Virus record (IMG/VR): IMGVR_UViG_3300028844_003294
Location: 1-64,000 of that record
Direction: 5' to 3' (one strand)
Length of the DNA: 64,000 nucleotides
Source: a virus
In this document: piece after piece, positions 36,901-43,426 of the stretch
Numbering within the stretch: position 1 is the first letter of the stretch
How the letters are laid out: each line of letters begins with the position of its first letter
Program-made: the position numbers and the translations under genes
The notes under the pieces: generated by a model
Told to the model about the DNA's origin: nothing
Databases searched by the model: none
The model's input: only the letters and a program-made list of their open reading frames with translations

Positions 36901-38537
36901 CTATTACCAACTTCAGGAACAAACGGTATAAAATTACTATCGCCGTCTACTGCACCTACAGGGTTATTGTCTGCTGGTTTTCTTTTAAGTATAACTCTAT
37001 CACCAAATGTAATGCTTTGCTGATCTGTAAGTGTTACATTTGCACTAGTTGTAATTATTTTAGAGCTAGTATCAATATCTTCAACTTGCACAGTAGTACT
37101 AATGCCATTGCCTGTAATAGTTGAATATAGATAAATGTCTGATATGTCGTCAACAATAAAGGTTGAACTATTTGATACACCACCTACAACTGTTTTAGTT
37201 GTTGATGCTTTTACAACATAAACATATTTTGCATTATCTTCTGTATCATCTGGTATTAAAACTAAATTTTCTTCTTTGATGCCCTGACTGTCAATTGGTG
37301 CTGATATTGGCCGGCCTTCTATTTCAGCCTTAGTATAACCTGCGGCAGATAAATCAGCATTAAAGTTTAGACCTAGATTACCAAAATTGTATACTTCTAT
37401 ATCTCTATCAAATTCTAAAATAGGTCTTTTTGCTCTGAATTCTTTACCTGGTAATTCAGAGCCCGAATCTATGAAATTGTTTTTATGATGCCAAAAGTTT
37501 ATTCTACTCCAAATATTTTTATCTTGTGCACCACGTTGCATAAGAATGTAATCTGGTGTTTCCTGAGTGTTACCACCATCCCATGGTTCATTGTCGAATC
37601 CATATAATCCATCGTTTATATAAACCAAGAAGCCGTCTGCTTCTGAAACGTAGCCTTCCCAAAAAGGATTACCGTTTAAGTCTATATCTTGTAATGAATT
37701 GACTTGTACTGTGGACTGCTCACCTTCTGCATCAAAGTAGTAATATAAACCTGTACTAGTATCAAGATAACCATGTGTTGTAATAATACTTTCTGATACT
37801 GCACCTTGAGGTATGTCGGTTAAAATTAAGTTAGATTCACCTGTTATTATTTCTTGATCCCATGGAGAAAAAGAAGGAGTTGAAAAACTTGCTGAAAAAT
37901 TTTGTTCCTTATTATGTAAAATAATACTGTCGCCAACACCTTCAACAATGTATCTATCGTCTTTGTATGTTTGAGGAATCACATAGTCACCTGCAAATTC
38001 CACCACTGCACCATTTTTAAATGTATAACCTGATGGATCAGTAAATGTTTTTTTACCAATAATATCTTTTAAAATGTTTATAGGTTGACTTGCTGTACCA
38101 CTAACTACTATTGCTTGTGGTCCTTCTGGACTCCAAAAATATTCTTGGAAATTTACAAATTTATCTTCATCAATGGGAGGTAACAAACTGTAAAAGTTTG
38201 AACTGAATAAATTGTTTTGGTTTTGTGTATCGACACCATAACTTTTTAAAACATTTAAAAAGTCATCGTAGAACATTAAATTAGTACTTAATCCTGTTAG
38301 TTGATCTACACTATTGACTACTGGTTCTAAACTATATTTTTCTCTGTTAGGTGTGCTCTGAGGAACATATACATCTGTATCTGGGTTATAGTCGTCGAAC
38401 TCTTTTCTTCCAATATATGCAGACAAGTTTTCAACATTTGCTTTGCTGAATAACTGTTCTACTGTACTTTCGAAAAAGTTTTTAACAGTAGTTGTCTGAA
38501 TATTCGTTGGTAAGTCTTTATACTTTTTATCAGCCAT
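21903..38537 (-). CDS. Giant 5,544 aa baseplate/tail structural protein
   Basis: This single uninterrupted frame takes up a quarter of the window. It follows gp25 and gp6, the place of gp7/gp8 in T4, so a baseplate wedge or peripheral role is inferred. Visible parts, in order: an N-terminal module with FQEYFWSPEGPQ; a YHYH-type domain around residues 1300-1540 (HSPIVGWAFDGLPIYGPYGY); copies of a valine-rich repeat ending S-x-x-S-I-T-F (near residues 500, 2960, 3115, 3265); a glycine/proline-rich linker near 3350-3850 including a run of prolines; and a C-terminal part with ERIEYTGVDTANNKLLGVVR. No transmembrane or protease motif is evident. It is several times longer than T4 gp7 (about 1,030 aa). 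Confidence 0.75.
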   Translation of the reverse strand: MADKKYKDLPTNIQTTTVKNFFESTVEQLFSKANVENLSAYIGRKEFDDYNPDTDVYVPQSTPNREKYSLEPVVNSVDQLTGLSTNLMFYDDFLNVLKSYGVDTQNQNNLFSSNFYSLLPPIDEDKFVNFQEYFWSPEGPQAIVVSGTASQPINILKDIIGKKTFTDPSGYTFKNGAVVEFAGDYVIPQTYKDDRYIVEGVGDSIILHNKEQNFSASFSTPSFSPWDQEIITGESNLILTDIPQGAVSESIITTHGYLDTSTGLYYYFDAEGEQSTVQVNSLQDIDLNGNPFWEGYVSEADGFLVYINDGLYGFDNEPWDGGNTQETPDYILMQRGAQDKNIWSRINFWHHKNNFIDSGSELPGKEFRAKRPILEFDRDIEVYNFGNLGLNFNADLSAAGYTKAEIEGRPISAPIDSQGIKEENLVLIPDDTEDNAKYVYVVKASTTKTVVGGVSNSSTFIVDDISDIYLYSTITGNGISTTVQVEDIDTSSKIITTSANVTLTDQQSITFGDRVILKRKPADNNPVGAVDGDSNFIPFVPEVGNSISILFGSQNQGTEYFWNGKKWILGQKKTRVNSPILFKAYDGNRNIVDDDLVYPKSSFKGTKLFSYKDATSNTQNDSVLGFPLEYKNFNNFSEIVFNNNLSSDVISYVPFGGTTNSYINGYLYYKQRLSNGNIEYRTMWRGQNTPFEQVVEDRYQISQDLVDAKTVIYNISATPTDSNDIRVYINGKRTKAFTYNSVLTAIQFASFELKLNDVIDIKTKTSTGHILGENRTGRYEIPLSWDSNTDKVDISEISEPQYIEHFKNLINNQEHIEGEPLGSNNFSNLTKEIKYADKIVQSDDDLQTAAFLVSNDNFNIIDAIRYNAEEYIKYKNRLRKEIKRYIDGNDIIGLTNSDILELVIQNVIAYNPGKLVFDYSYMLAIGDRYDEETIVINNVNQKEYALSRYSDLTKVENVVYIYETDSEGKDQMLLIDTDYSINSDNSIVTLTFTDNYTLSLGSTIKARFFNTNRESAQCPPTPSAMGLYPVTKPEIFKDTTFNEPINVVLGHDGSKHVAVNDKEDEILLEFERRVYNTILQVYKDKESHPDLNVFDIRPGRFRTTGFSRNDFYNILRESFNKFVTRNEVDFVTNEYYKEDDFWTWNYNSNTVKPAYWRGIFESCYDTEKPHTHPWEMLGFTKKPTWWEEQYGTDYGSTNTDLWKDLEEGIIRQGTRANIENDRYKTRKNPFRRIGLKYEIPVDAQGNLIPPANIISTTSTTKSISWSQSVTGTPSANANTFIATDGLSISEYNNSGNTFINVTTNNIPGHDTGTFPSTNNTNEIVDSEFNYSFQFATGIATGNLAYYNDYANATSTSNTAIGIAVNGAMITNSNTGIIFEDSSNWHYNAMFRNDVDRDTAGGSPDSNNIYGYVQPSPQTVGLTSWATDSHSPIVGWAFDGLPIYGPYGYTDGANASSAIKRIESSYELRSDVRSDIASGATGLPTGEFIEDYAYNPGSGDLDQFNGRFGVTPEYPAGTYYYVATIDANSKPAYPYTVGGKFIDTPDLANNLIGTQTLNTNGTLSYSLDNSESTVYSANSTLASSNWKFSDGAPVENAWKISEYYPFAIIESLFLTKPGKFASVFAEPEKLIRVSANTNQLVDKNTNKRYKVKNAIVHGDIKADGKTLCTNTGYTQFIDSYLRFQGLNNTSIFAKPFRSVNGKLGHKFAGFIDKDTMTVFSDTYSTTGNSSSLILPQEDLQIDIHEGPVSTTNNYTGVLIEKVSNNGYKVSGYSSLKRYFDIIPSDKQGRKTEVSVGGEPANFSNYDTTKQYNEGNIVKSGYNYYRAVAFASAGTAVTDTTVWQRMSALPNVGGAEATFYLDGTGNVERVEYGTVYYNVNDLFDFLTSLGRYQKSIGFDFGEFSTEINDINDWLYSGKQFLFWSIGKWSTGNTLNLSPMANKVSFATTTGRINRIQESYKGQFSILDQEGKMVSPRDCEIVRESNSITIATIDREVQIYGITLHTNELEHSMLVNNKSQFGDTIYDPVFNQRQKRLKIKGKRTANWNGTLSSEGFIITDNGLKPNFDTLASDIGRYNEIGYMPVEKQVYDASRRQYGYQERKYLREFELVDDNQFDFYQGMIRNKGTKDSLEILLNSDKVFIPGNVSIFDQWALKIGDFGDTGNKQRLDVKIDEDEIKSEKTLVQIVYPENIVSIVDDVEVLSRNTKFYTKPILEIEPPPAEIPGSFSYGGGTTAEAIVNLSTDGTISNVTVTEKGYGYTINPSVTVVAAQLLTANLTTYFSKPYAISSDYVSGSGTFANALTGIHITDHFAPSGNANTFIDLSGVTTLTGVANAINSTANTNANIVARAVEITTSTSTNYLLEIQGNDFQLSGQGNSAIVDDITNKFLLEERRYQPRQRYSFETANSTAQSDIIATVDGNITSAGNDWVFDEGSRTTIRPTSRTTGGNISFNFVPTSVSDGVSNTNLIDIDNRTVINGIYPHLDVFIDGQKLDDALETSSVAGYIVSESGSNNIITFYDVSKLPGGELNENSVIEVVEYGTLDFEDTYQGDLPGSVLNIKVTANDALAAKLKQIRTFEITPDVKTDSTILIDVDDGTRMIHRPTDMATNDLWPTTSSVSHLGIVDSKYTPLPNAGYISKYNVNYQAMDLQNFEQLFDRATRKASKIPQANDLIHFAIDEHSDFNAYQLVDTNCNVAYVEGDLNSQSISLFTNKSLMQFTDGNRENTANNINKYYDNVVAFKRDKNIYNAYYDKMSYADGEKIFDDTIMDLTTPVGLFFNEEQVVKNSFDVTDITYTRPMVLGIEKIEPNVSGNVLNIQPHALFNEGIVANANIVGNNIVEISIVTTQETVDGTVSFSNQFSGLTNGSYVNFVDTSGGNLNGNNYEISNLNVTAFTTNGTQSSTANTSVPVISEVSGTVTNSKTVTLLEANTDIRNGMSVLGTGVENNTKVNQISGTTITLSQNANISSGANITFVSQSVIYTTTESSTTTFTIEDATVSSNVSTANLTIGKTDGLIVTTDFDTTTLTRGDDVKIQNAGLFEGVHRIKDITVNGVANTISIPGDYVAPLSITSTFTGVDTANIQLATANSSITDGMLVTGGNVAANCKVLYIDAGGNIILSSNADSSANSSITFTEDRFGNATLVDNYVTVTFTEDHDLTIDSAGQDTILEHVVNIGYAEPGYYNWAWRAKGVPTANTLLVQGYGYDHPVPVTYTTTFTGTGNSIVIASENDFVQKFVSVSGGDVASGTKVVSVDGTTVILDGNADSSANNSITFSANAVSEKQYLEYGNSAQLTVGNPEGNAYLSSTHKGKIFINGMPVATAFPMYSSQQYVDDINYQLQIKQGAVAFCGSIQISIPFITPALKAAARAAALNAANRTGLQNFAGLGQVPAGTINPKLQGKQHTLRNSYNYAGLAQRVLNGGQHSFVDPNPGNSGNVTTSGPSAPVPVPLSGGGLTFGGGSSTPPTQSPTYNPPPPPTTVVNTIQAPGSSGNYASAGTNGTSFADFSPIIDITQNDTPCPPPPPVPPTPPVPPVKMVTQFISNTKGRGVTETTRFKFATDDNNGAGWPIKILFDMYSAKDKMTVYQGTTAGSTGRTLAGTGVAGTLSQLTDTDKTEYNRIRTGSNNTQFSGGIQDYTTHGNGFVKENGKLSFTYYPANGQYITIKLEKDGSTSTAYNFAIEYPSDDGVPLQGSVASVGNPSNNANPGVIANGAGPWGNGFIPPGGLQIGGGYGSGFNGVNTTFNFSGVNIAGIGAGTFSYNTQYQAGLTNGYPSYNANTAGWSPTLGWVDINGNAWSGTLISGPQAQLTNTNPGNQGQGNTNHIGLTGHTPTGGTTNTSQIPVCTPKPRIKVCGQTKSVGQGDTFYINGTSVTLSGATSIDAIANEIRSQVTSVTVHVTPDGLGDKCLTIRNKTADPMVVRNGCAGGVYKEVLDYTLQKDQQMCFNKEVVQGPTTLTNTASGSGNATIVGTSVASFTTDTITPEERLANNDKQSICLTKGSGYAVGDVLRVMGGTPVVGLPSSELQSITVNNGGFGYVKDSIRVVIGQTGEPGTGALVDYSGIEVDGSGAITKIPLASGGDGYSMDNPPTITIIGTGRNASVSAKTKVEHPAVEKPARFVVNGVGPDGEITDIQIITRGIYKIFPSDLDSGVPLEYDIKRPQSGTPDSEILGSSGHIDNAYGDAANKGAGFGARIFLTAREIPSCSEKGNALTDLGLPNGVIYATTPEQQLADDISLFSELDENGNPLFAADVVYRDADGNIIPSDANLGDDGLGNSGLGRGGVPNGAMIGELVLSSPTLMGIEIDDNLNPGLLDILGVLPGTYYCGPGIEVTNNDGSGVNPAISVQQMADGFPFNGAAGRGVRNKPWQNGWNFNMNLGNITQSQDMFKYDITTITGDAIQFTRDDVDRQYVKPLVLESMRHDTESGLDLANISNAWIDSYGTTGGWAYLESNTVIRQQEKLADIKFVKDVFTYDEDTAQKEFELNLYDPFKGIIPGFIDKEIIFKSENDPVVYNPAYTKFGKEQVGATWWNTSKVKYEWYEQGAGTYDIYGYNNEERIRNWGSMFPNSKIEIVEWIESLLTPEEFNLQNISNGVQALTPSDGSAPNFILETRANDKGKLTDYYYFWVEGKTTVDAKAFAHYGRERSTVELVNLLSNPEGQRLPYFAMVSPEAMGINMLGDLIKTENSILSLNYTRRPEKHSQQHTSWQLASEGDKNSSIPSELSVKLIDSLAGINGLGEDVPAKGLSEAERYGSSYRPRQTMFKYIKEARKQMFNSLNSIFKELKMDSTFDDWRNSLPTTLNYLDTVNWFEELRTDKVTNSKIYYNSDYKPLRKVATTKQLELLKNVLDRSVIQVQSNSNSKYSLYEYSKSTDTFKLIAIEDETVEWNEKVYKEQQSNPIAEEIRSVLLALYNNVFVGSSRVYWNRFFFDMVKYAYSEQTELNWAFKTTYLNIVKEETDLVPLKGFKVDNFDKAIDYFNEVKPYSSKIQNYSDIKKPATEIVSGTSTDFDRPPYFDSETIDVRVLDDSVSADANILATDSTYAGFVSSNAPIRSVDTKIVFDRVKADLFENSSGMQTQTFVASTDIDALSLNFVPSEADRIVVKRNDEVVPTISTNLNSSIGIAPDGNIITSPGGNISTTNYTFDSANNVIVLNKTGNSEFQTVSAGDVIEVSVIDGFDPTKETINVSIAKNIVSIMQNSNANISNTQLSWTASDRLFKFDPEIISQFTHDMESTFGEGVLTNATVMTNVNTITSMVDSGNLDNTFSLVKTKIGGDFQGRQLDASVFTDIVPGTHPTTYYTNTRGFDFYSWDSEVWDREVDVENFIGILNEETQGNVNYRVDNETVYGFDAVTFLKSRHGPDRPEELAVVQPLETLVINVHTSNADIETLPGVSTSKSIRYRMFMDLFGKTDFYRQTLTGLTTVSANVNIWENEISVADVSVLPDGNESNKGIIWIGAERIEYTGVDTANNKLLGVVRGTRGTTAQPLIESGAQIFNGEESQNIALQGARDPQIANWLGQDGVSITDTTNSPTTDTIIGFIQNV

Positions 38538-38542
38538 TTATT

Positions 38543-41500
38543 TTAATATCCATTGCCTGATGAACCACCTGTGTTATCTGCTGAATTAGTAGACAACGTG
38601 TTGTTCAATGTAATTGTATTTCCTGTAGCATTTGTGGCTACACTTTGATCTAATACATAAGTTCCATGATAATGCATTATGCCATTTGGCATGTAAAATA
38701 CTTTACCAAAGAATTCATGTGTATGACTAGTTCCATCTCCTGCAAAATCAGCCGCTTCTTTTGTTGCATATAATGGATAATATCCATTGATAGCATATGG
38801 TCCTACTTGACTTGTAGCACCGTCATATGTTGTTAAAAGTCCTGTTGACGATTTGTCTGGTCTAATATTAGATTGTGTAAGTTTGTCTACAACATCGATA
38901 TCTAATATATTTGCAGTACTTATAAATAGTTCATCAGCATCTGATTTAACCTGGAATAAATCTCCAAATACACCACTAGCAGTTTTTGGTACTATAACAA
39001 TACTTCCTATTGCATTACCTACTTGCTGATGTATGTAACTACTTAATTCTGTAAAGTAGAATGTATCACCAAAGTCCCAATTTTCAATATTAAAATATCT
39101 ATTGACTGCGGCAATAACTTGTGTTCTTATTTCGTTGTCACTTAGACTTGTTCCTGGAAGCCTAACAACTTTAAATCTTGCTTGTAATTCTGGTTCTGCA
39201 TCGTCACCAAATAATAATTTAAATTTGCCACTTCTAAAAACTAGTTGATCACTTGCTGATTTTAAATCATTTAAATGCATAAACTCTGTTTCTAATTCTG
39301 ACGGAGTTGGTGGTGTAGGATAATCTGTACCTGGCACATTTAAATATGATTGCATTTTGTTGTAATATGTTGTTGTTAAAATAAACATTTCGTGTATATT
39401 ACTAATACTAGGATCTATTCTTACACTATTGTCTGCAATGTGAGTCCATTTAAATACAACTGGTTGTTGTCTTTTTGCATTTGTGTTTTGTGTAAAACTT
39501 CTTCCTTTTTTAGCAAAATGAGATGATGATTCATAATGAGACACTCTCTGTAAATTTGTACTACTTTTTGACATTTGATAAACTTTACCATCTGCTTTTG
39601 CATAAACTTTTTTGTTATGCAATTTACCAATAGTGTTATCAAATGATGTATTAGGGTTTCCAGAACCTTCTATGACTGATTTACTTTTAACCAAGTAGTA
39701 ATCATAATCGTTAGTAGAATGTACAGTACCTGTATTATTTTCTGCATCACCAATACTGTTTCCGGCAATTCTTGAATAGTCTGAACTAAAGTTTACGCCG
39801 CTTTCTTTTCTTAAATCTAGTATGCCTGCTTTAACAGGTCTTGTATATGAATAACCATCAAATTCTTCGTATTCTTCAAATAGTACTATATCATCGCGAC
39901 CTACAAAATCCGCAAATTGAATAGGATTGTTAGGTGCATCTCCACCTTCAGTGTTTGTAGGTGTTACTTTTACTTTTTTAGGATCAGTGAACCCATCTGG
40001 ATATGTAAAGTTTCCAATAGCACTATAAATGATTGGATTTTCTAACCTTGTTGTATCGGTTACATATCTAACTTCTATAGTATCACTTCTATTTTGTCTT
40101 GCAGTACTATCAACGCCATAGTGTTGTCTTTCATCTAATCTAATTTGTAGGTTACCTGATTGTGTTGTTACATTACTATCGAGTAAATATAATCCAAAAC
40201 CGTCGCCGGCGGCACCTGGTCCTAATGTTCTATTATTGTTAAAAGACGTACCTTCTTTATTATATGAATAAGCAATATTACCGTTATTGTCTAGGATGTT
40301 TACTCCAAATGTAGCATTTGTAAACGCCACATTCACAATTGGTAAACTATCAATTAAACCTGAGTTTTTTACTACAACAACATTTGCATCGTCTGTTGTG
40401 TTTGGACTTGTGCCTAATTGCAATGTGATTTCGTCTACAAATTCTCCACTTGATGCTGAACCTTCTTTCCATAGTCCAAAGTTAGATGTAATACTGATTT
40501 CTAAATCACTGTATTCTATGTTTCTAGAAATAAGAGGTATGTTATCAAACGTATCACCTGTACTTACAAGATACCACTTATCACCAATGTTATTATCGTT
40601 TGTATCTCTCCATTCAAACACTTCGCTAAAACTTGGTCTTACATTTAATGTTGTAAGTTCTACCGTATCATATAGTGCTAAACCTGTTGCACTATCTTGT
40701 ATTCTATTTGTGTTTACATTATAAAATCTAACTTCTTCTAGGCTTTCAAAAATAAATTGTGTTCCTCTGATTTCTATATTGTATCTATATGCTGTAGAAT
40801 CAATTGGTACATAAGTGAATTTTAAGATCCAACTTGCATCTGCTTGTCCGCCTGTTTCGTCTCCAGCATTTGCAATGTTAAACTCGACTTGATCAGATAA
40901 GTTATTATTTTCTATAATGTAATATCTATTGTCAGCAGGATCAAATCTCAATCCAAATGTTCTTTTACTTGCTAAAGCAGTTTGTAATTCAGTTTTTTCT
41001 AATGCAAACAATGTTTTTCTTAAAACAGTAATAATTTGATCTGATTTCCAACCATTTGGTATTTCTCTATCTAATGTGATAGGACCATCTACATTAGTTC
41101 CACTAGCAGTTCTAATTGCATTGTTTGTAATGCTTACTATCTTGGCCCATTTGTAATCACCTACGTTAGCAGGGTCATAAAATTTCATTACTGAGCCAGC
41201 CTGTATAATTTTAAATAAATTATTTGCTGTGTTTAAATCTATAGCATTATTAGTTGTATATGTTTCTGTTAGGAAACCTTTACTACCTGTATCTTTTTTA
41301 GGTAATGTATTCCATGCAATATTGAAAAGTTCTAAATTAAATGTATCTTTGTAAGATGCAGTATTTAAAAAAGAATCTCTAAAATCACTGTATATAAAAT
41401 CATTTAATTTTTGATTTTTAAGTATAGTTGGTATTTTTGTATTCACAAAATCCAACGGTGTATTTACATTGTCAAAATTAAAGTAATCAGATGAGTTTGA

Positions 41501-42970
41501 TTTCTCTGAATACAATGCACCATCTTCTGCGATCGAAGTTGTAGTTTGAAAGGTGCTTGTTGGATCTGTGATATCAATATATCTACTATGTCCAGCATGT
41601 GTTTTATTTGTTACTTTAAGTTTTGAAATATTAGTACTCTTTGCTAAAGGGAGTACTTGGTAATCTTGGGCACTTATCATTCTATCTTGTGAGTAGTATG
41701 ATTGTGGTGCTCTTTCTTTAATACCTGCTATAGTTTCTGCAGGCAAACTGTTGTTTACAGCATTTTCTAATCTTGTTGTAATTGTAAGTTCGTAGTTTTT
41801 ACCATCACCATTTACATAAGGTATAGATGTTGTTACAACACCAAAGTCATCTGGCTGTACACTAAATCTTTCGTTATCACTTGTTCTGTAATACACTCTA
41901 TAGTTTCCAACAGGAACATTAGCAAAGTTGCCATCTGCAAATTGCATGTTGATACCACCGGTTCCTAAGTTTTGTACAGCATAAAGTAATGGTGTTTGTT
42001 TTGCCTTCACATTGTACATTAGTGTTTGTCCAATTGTGTTAGGCACTTTTTCCCATTTTGCTAATACACTTCTATCTGAATCTATTTGTTGCAAGTAAAC
42101 ATCAGTTTCGTTGATGTTGTCAACGCCAATTGTTTGTTGTCTATTTTCTACTGGTTGTGCAAAATTAAATTCTTGGTTTGCTAATGTTCCTTGTTTGAAC
42201 ATCATAAAGAAACCAGTATTGTTACTGGATAATCCTAATCCATCGTTTCTGTGTACTATAGAAAAATCGTTTTTTGGGTCTGGGTGCTTTTCATAAAAGA
42301 ACCCTGCATCATCAAAATCTACGTTTACAAAGTCAAATGCTCTACTAACACCGTTTATGTCTCTTTTAAAGTTAAAAGTCAAAGGAGCATTTGTAGGAGT
42401 TTTTACATCGTACTTGTCGGTAGCAATGCCTCCAACTGTGCCTGATTTAACAGGCTTACTAAATCTATTCACGTTACCGAACGCACTATTTAATATAGTA
42501 ATAAATTGTTCATAACTGTCTGGGTTGTTTGCATCATCCCAACTTACTGTTCTATTGTTAAGAGGTGTACTAGAACTATCTGTTAGAGGTTCTGATGTTG
42601 CGACACTTACAATTTTTGCTAATCCACTAGCCGCAATGTTTCTTTTAGGATTATATCCTAACTGTCTTGCAAGTTTAAATACTGAATCTCGTCTTTCTGC
42701 TGTTTCTAAAAAGTTCTCTCTAGTATTGACATCCATTCTAAATGCAATACTTTGAGCAAGGTATGCCAGCAATTCTATAATTGCTATGAATTCTGAACTT
42801 TCTATGTAGTCGTTAAAGTTTTCAGGAAAATTAGTTTTGATGTATTCGACCATTGCTGTACGAATAGTATCAAAGTCATATGCTTGAAAGTCTACCTGAC
42901 TGTATGCTTGGTAGGCTACTTCCCAGTCTTCAGCCGCGAATAGATTATTTTGTCTGCTGTTTATTGCCAT
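38543..42970 (-). CDS. 6: Baseplate wedge protein gp6, enlarged
   Basis: A 1,475 aa protein. The N-terminal region (DFQAYDFDTIRTAMVEYIKT, ESSEFIAIIELLAYLAQSIA, RMDVNTRENFLETAERRDSV) is the signature of T4-like gp6, the wedge subunit that forms the inner baseplate ring. T4 gp6 is about 660 aa, so roughly 800 residues are extra. The C-terminus has NGYYPLYATKEAADFAGDGT, HTHEFFGKVFYMPNG and MHYHGTYV, a module found in other marine phage structural proteins. The ATG at 42970 follows the gp25 stop by one base; a TTG at 42997 inside gp25 is rejected as the start. Confidence 0.85.
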   Translation of the reverse strand: MAINSRQNNLFAAEDWEVAYQAYSQVDFQAYDFDTIRTAMVEYIKTNFPENFNDYIESSEFIAIIELLAYLAQSIAFRMDVNTRENFLETAERRDSVFKLARQLGYNPKRNIAASGLAKIVSVATSEPLTDSSSTPLNNRTVSWDDANNPDSYEQFITILNSAFGNVNRFSKPVKSGTVGGIATDKYDVKTPTNAPLTFNFKRDINGVSRAFDFVNVDFDDAGFFYEKHPDPKNDFSIVHRNDGLGLSSNNTGFFMMFKQGTLANQEFNFAQPVENRQQTIGVDNINETDVYLQQIDSDRSVLAKWEKVPNTIGQTLMYNVKAKQTPLLYAVQNLGTGGINMQFADGNFANVPVGNYRVYYRTSDNERFSVQPDDFGVVTTSIPYVNGDGKNYELTITTRLENAVNNSLPAETIAGIKERAPQSYYSQDRMISAQDYQVLPLAKSTNISKLKVTNKTHAGHSRYIDITDPTSTFQTTTSIAEDGALYSEKSNSSDYFNFDNVNTPLDFVNTKIPTILKNQKLNDFIYSDFRDSFLNTASYKDTFNLELFNIAWNTLPKKDTGSKGFLTETYTTNNAIDLNTANNLFKIIQAGSVMKFYDPANVGDYKWAKIVSITNNAIRTASGTNVDGPITLDREIPNGWKSDQIITVLRKTLFALEKTELQTALASKRTFGLRFDPADNRYYIIENNNLSDQVEFNIANAGDETGGQADASWILKFTYVPIDSTAYRYNIEIRGTQFIFESLEEVRFYNVNTNRIQDSATGLALYDTVELTTLNVRPSFSEVFEWRDTNDNNIGDKWYLVSTGDTFDNIPLISRNIEYSDLEISITSNFGLWKEGSASSGEFVDEITLQLGTSPNTTDDANVVVVKNSGLIDSLPIVNVAFTNATFGVNILDNNGNIAYSYNKEGTSFNNNRTLGPGAAGDGFGLYLLDSNVTTQSGNLQIRLDERQHYGVDSTARQNRSDTIEVRYVTDTTRLENPIIYSAIGNFTYPDGFTDPKKVKVTPTNTEGGDAPNNPIQFADFVGRDDIVLFEEYEEFDGYSYTRPVKAGILDLRKESGVNFSSDYSRIAGNSIGDAENNTGTVHSTNDYDYYLVKSKSVIEGSGNPNTSFDNTIGKLHNKKVYAKADGKVYQMSKSSTNLQRVSHYESSSHFAKKGRSFTQNTNAKRQQPVVFKWTHIADNSVRIDPSISNIHEMFILTTTYYNKMQSYLNVPGTDYPTPPTPSELETEFMHLNDLKSASDQLVFRSGKFKLLFGDDAEPELQARFKVVRLPGTSLSDNEIRTQVIAAVNRYFNIENWDFGDTFYFTELSSYIHQQVGNAIGSIVIVPKTASGVFGDLFQVKSDADELFISTANILDIDVVDKLTQSNIRPDKSSTGLLTTYDGATSQVGPYAINGYYPLYATKEAADFAGDGTSHTHEFFGKVFYMPNGIMHYHGTYVLDQSVATNATGNTITLNNTLSTNSADNTGGSSGNGY

Positions 42971-42971
42971 C

Positions 42972-43343
42972 TTAAGTCTCTGTATTATTTCTTGCAAAAT
43001 CTAAATATAATACCTCTTCGTTAAGGAAAGGTAATATTTTAAGATTCACTACAATTTTAACAGTATGATCAAGTGCTTCAGTGAATATGTCCTGTAGTTC
43101 TACTCTAGGATCTTTCAATACTACTCTACGAACCTCATCTTCTACTTCCTGGATAAGGAACTTGTCCAGTGGGTTCATAAGTATGTCTTCAATTCTAGTG
43201 CCAAAGGAAGGTCTCATTACTCTCTCGCCTTTTTTAGCCTTGAGTTCATTGAGTAAGTCAGTTTTAATTAGTTCGCCATCCGTTAGTGTATACGGGGGTC
43301 TAATTCTTTCTTGCGTACTAAAGCCTCGATATATGTTTGCCAT
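42972..43343 (-). CDS. 25: Baseplate wedge protein gp25
   Basis: A 123 aa gp25-like protein, a wedge component that nucleates sheath assembly. It contains YRGFSTQERIRPPYTLTD, the MRPSFGTRIEDILMNPLD core and KDPRVELQDI, matching the family's conserved order; T4 gp25 has 132 residues. It lies directly ahead of gp6, the usual arrangement. I start at the ATG at 43343: a TTG at 43358 would place the start inside the late promoter. There is no Shine-Dalgarno and the octamer lies exactly 5 nt upstream. Confidence 0.9.
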   Translation of the reverse strand: MANIYRGFSTQERIRPPYTLTDGELIKTDLLNELKAKKGERVMRPSFGTRIEDILMNPLDKFLIQEVEDEVRRVVLKDPRVELQDIFTEALDHTVKIVVNLKILPFLNEEVLYLDFARNNTET

Positions 43344-43348
43344 ATCAA

Positions 43349-43356
43349 TATTTATC
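43349..43356 (-). promoter_or_regulatory. T4-type late promoter, 5 nt from start codon
   Basis: The minus strand reads GATAAATATTGATATG before gp25, identical over 16 nt to the element before the gene at 17708. It should drive gp25, gp6 and perhaps the giant gene. Confidence 0.8.
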
Positions 43357-43397
43357 AAGAACCTTTAAAACATGTTTTAAATCAACCAAAAAAACGG

Positions 43398-43426
43398 TTG
43401 ACTTTATTTGTGTTATACTATATATT
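43398..43426 (+). promoter_or_regulatory. Sigma70-like promoter
   Basis: TTGACT (43398-43403), a 17-nt spacer and TATATT (43421-43426) match the bacterial housekeeping promoter. It lies about 58 nt ahead of the ATG at 43484 and diverges from the late promoter of gp25. Two similar TTGACTTT-containing promoters occur at 49572 and 55192. Confidence 0.7.
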
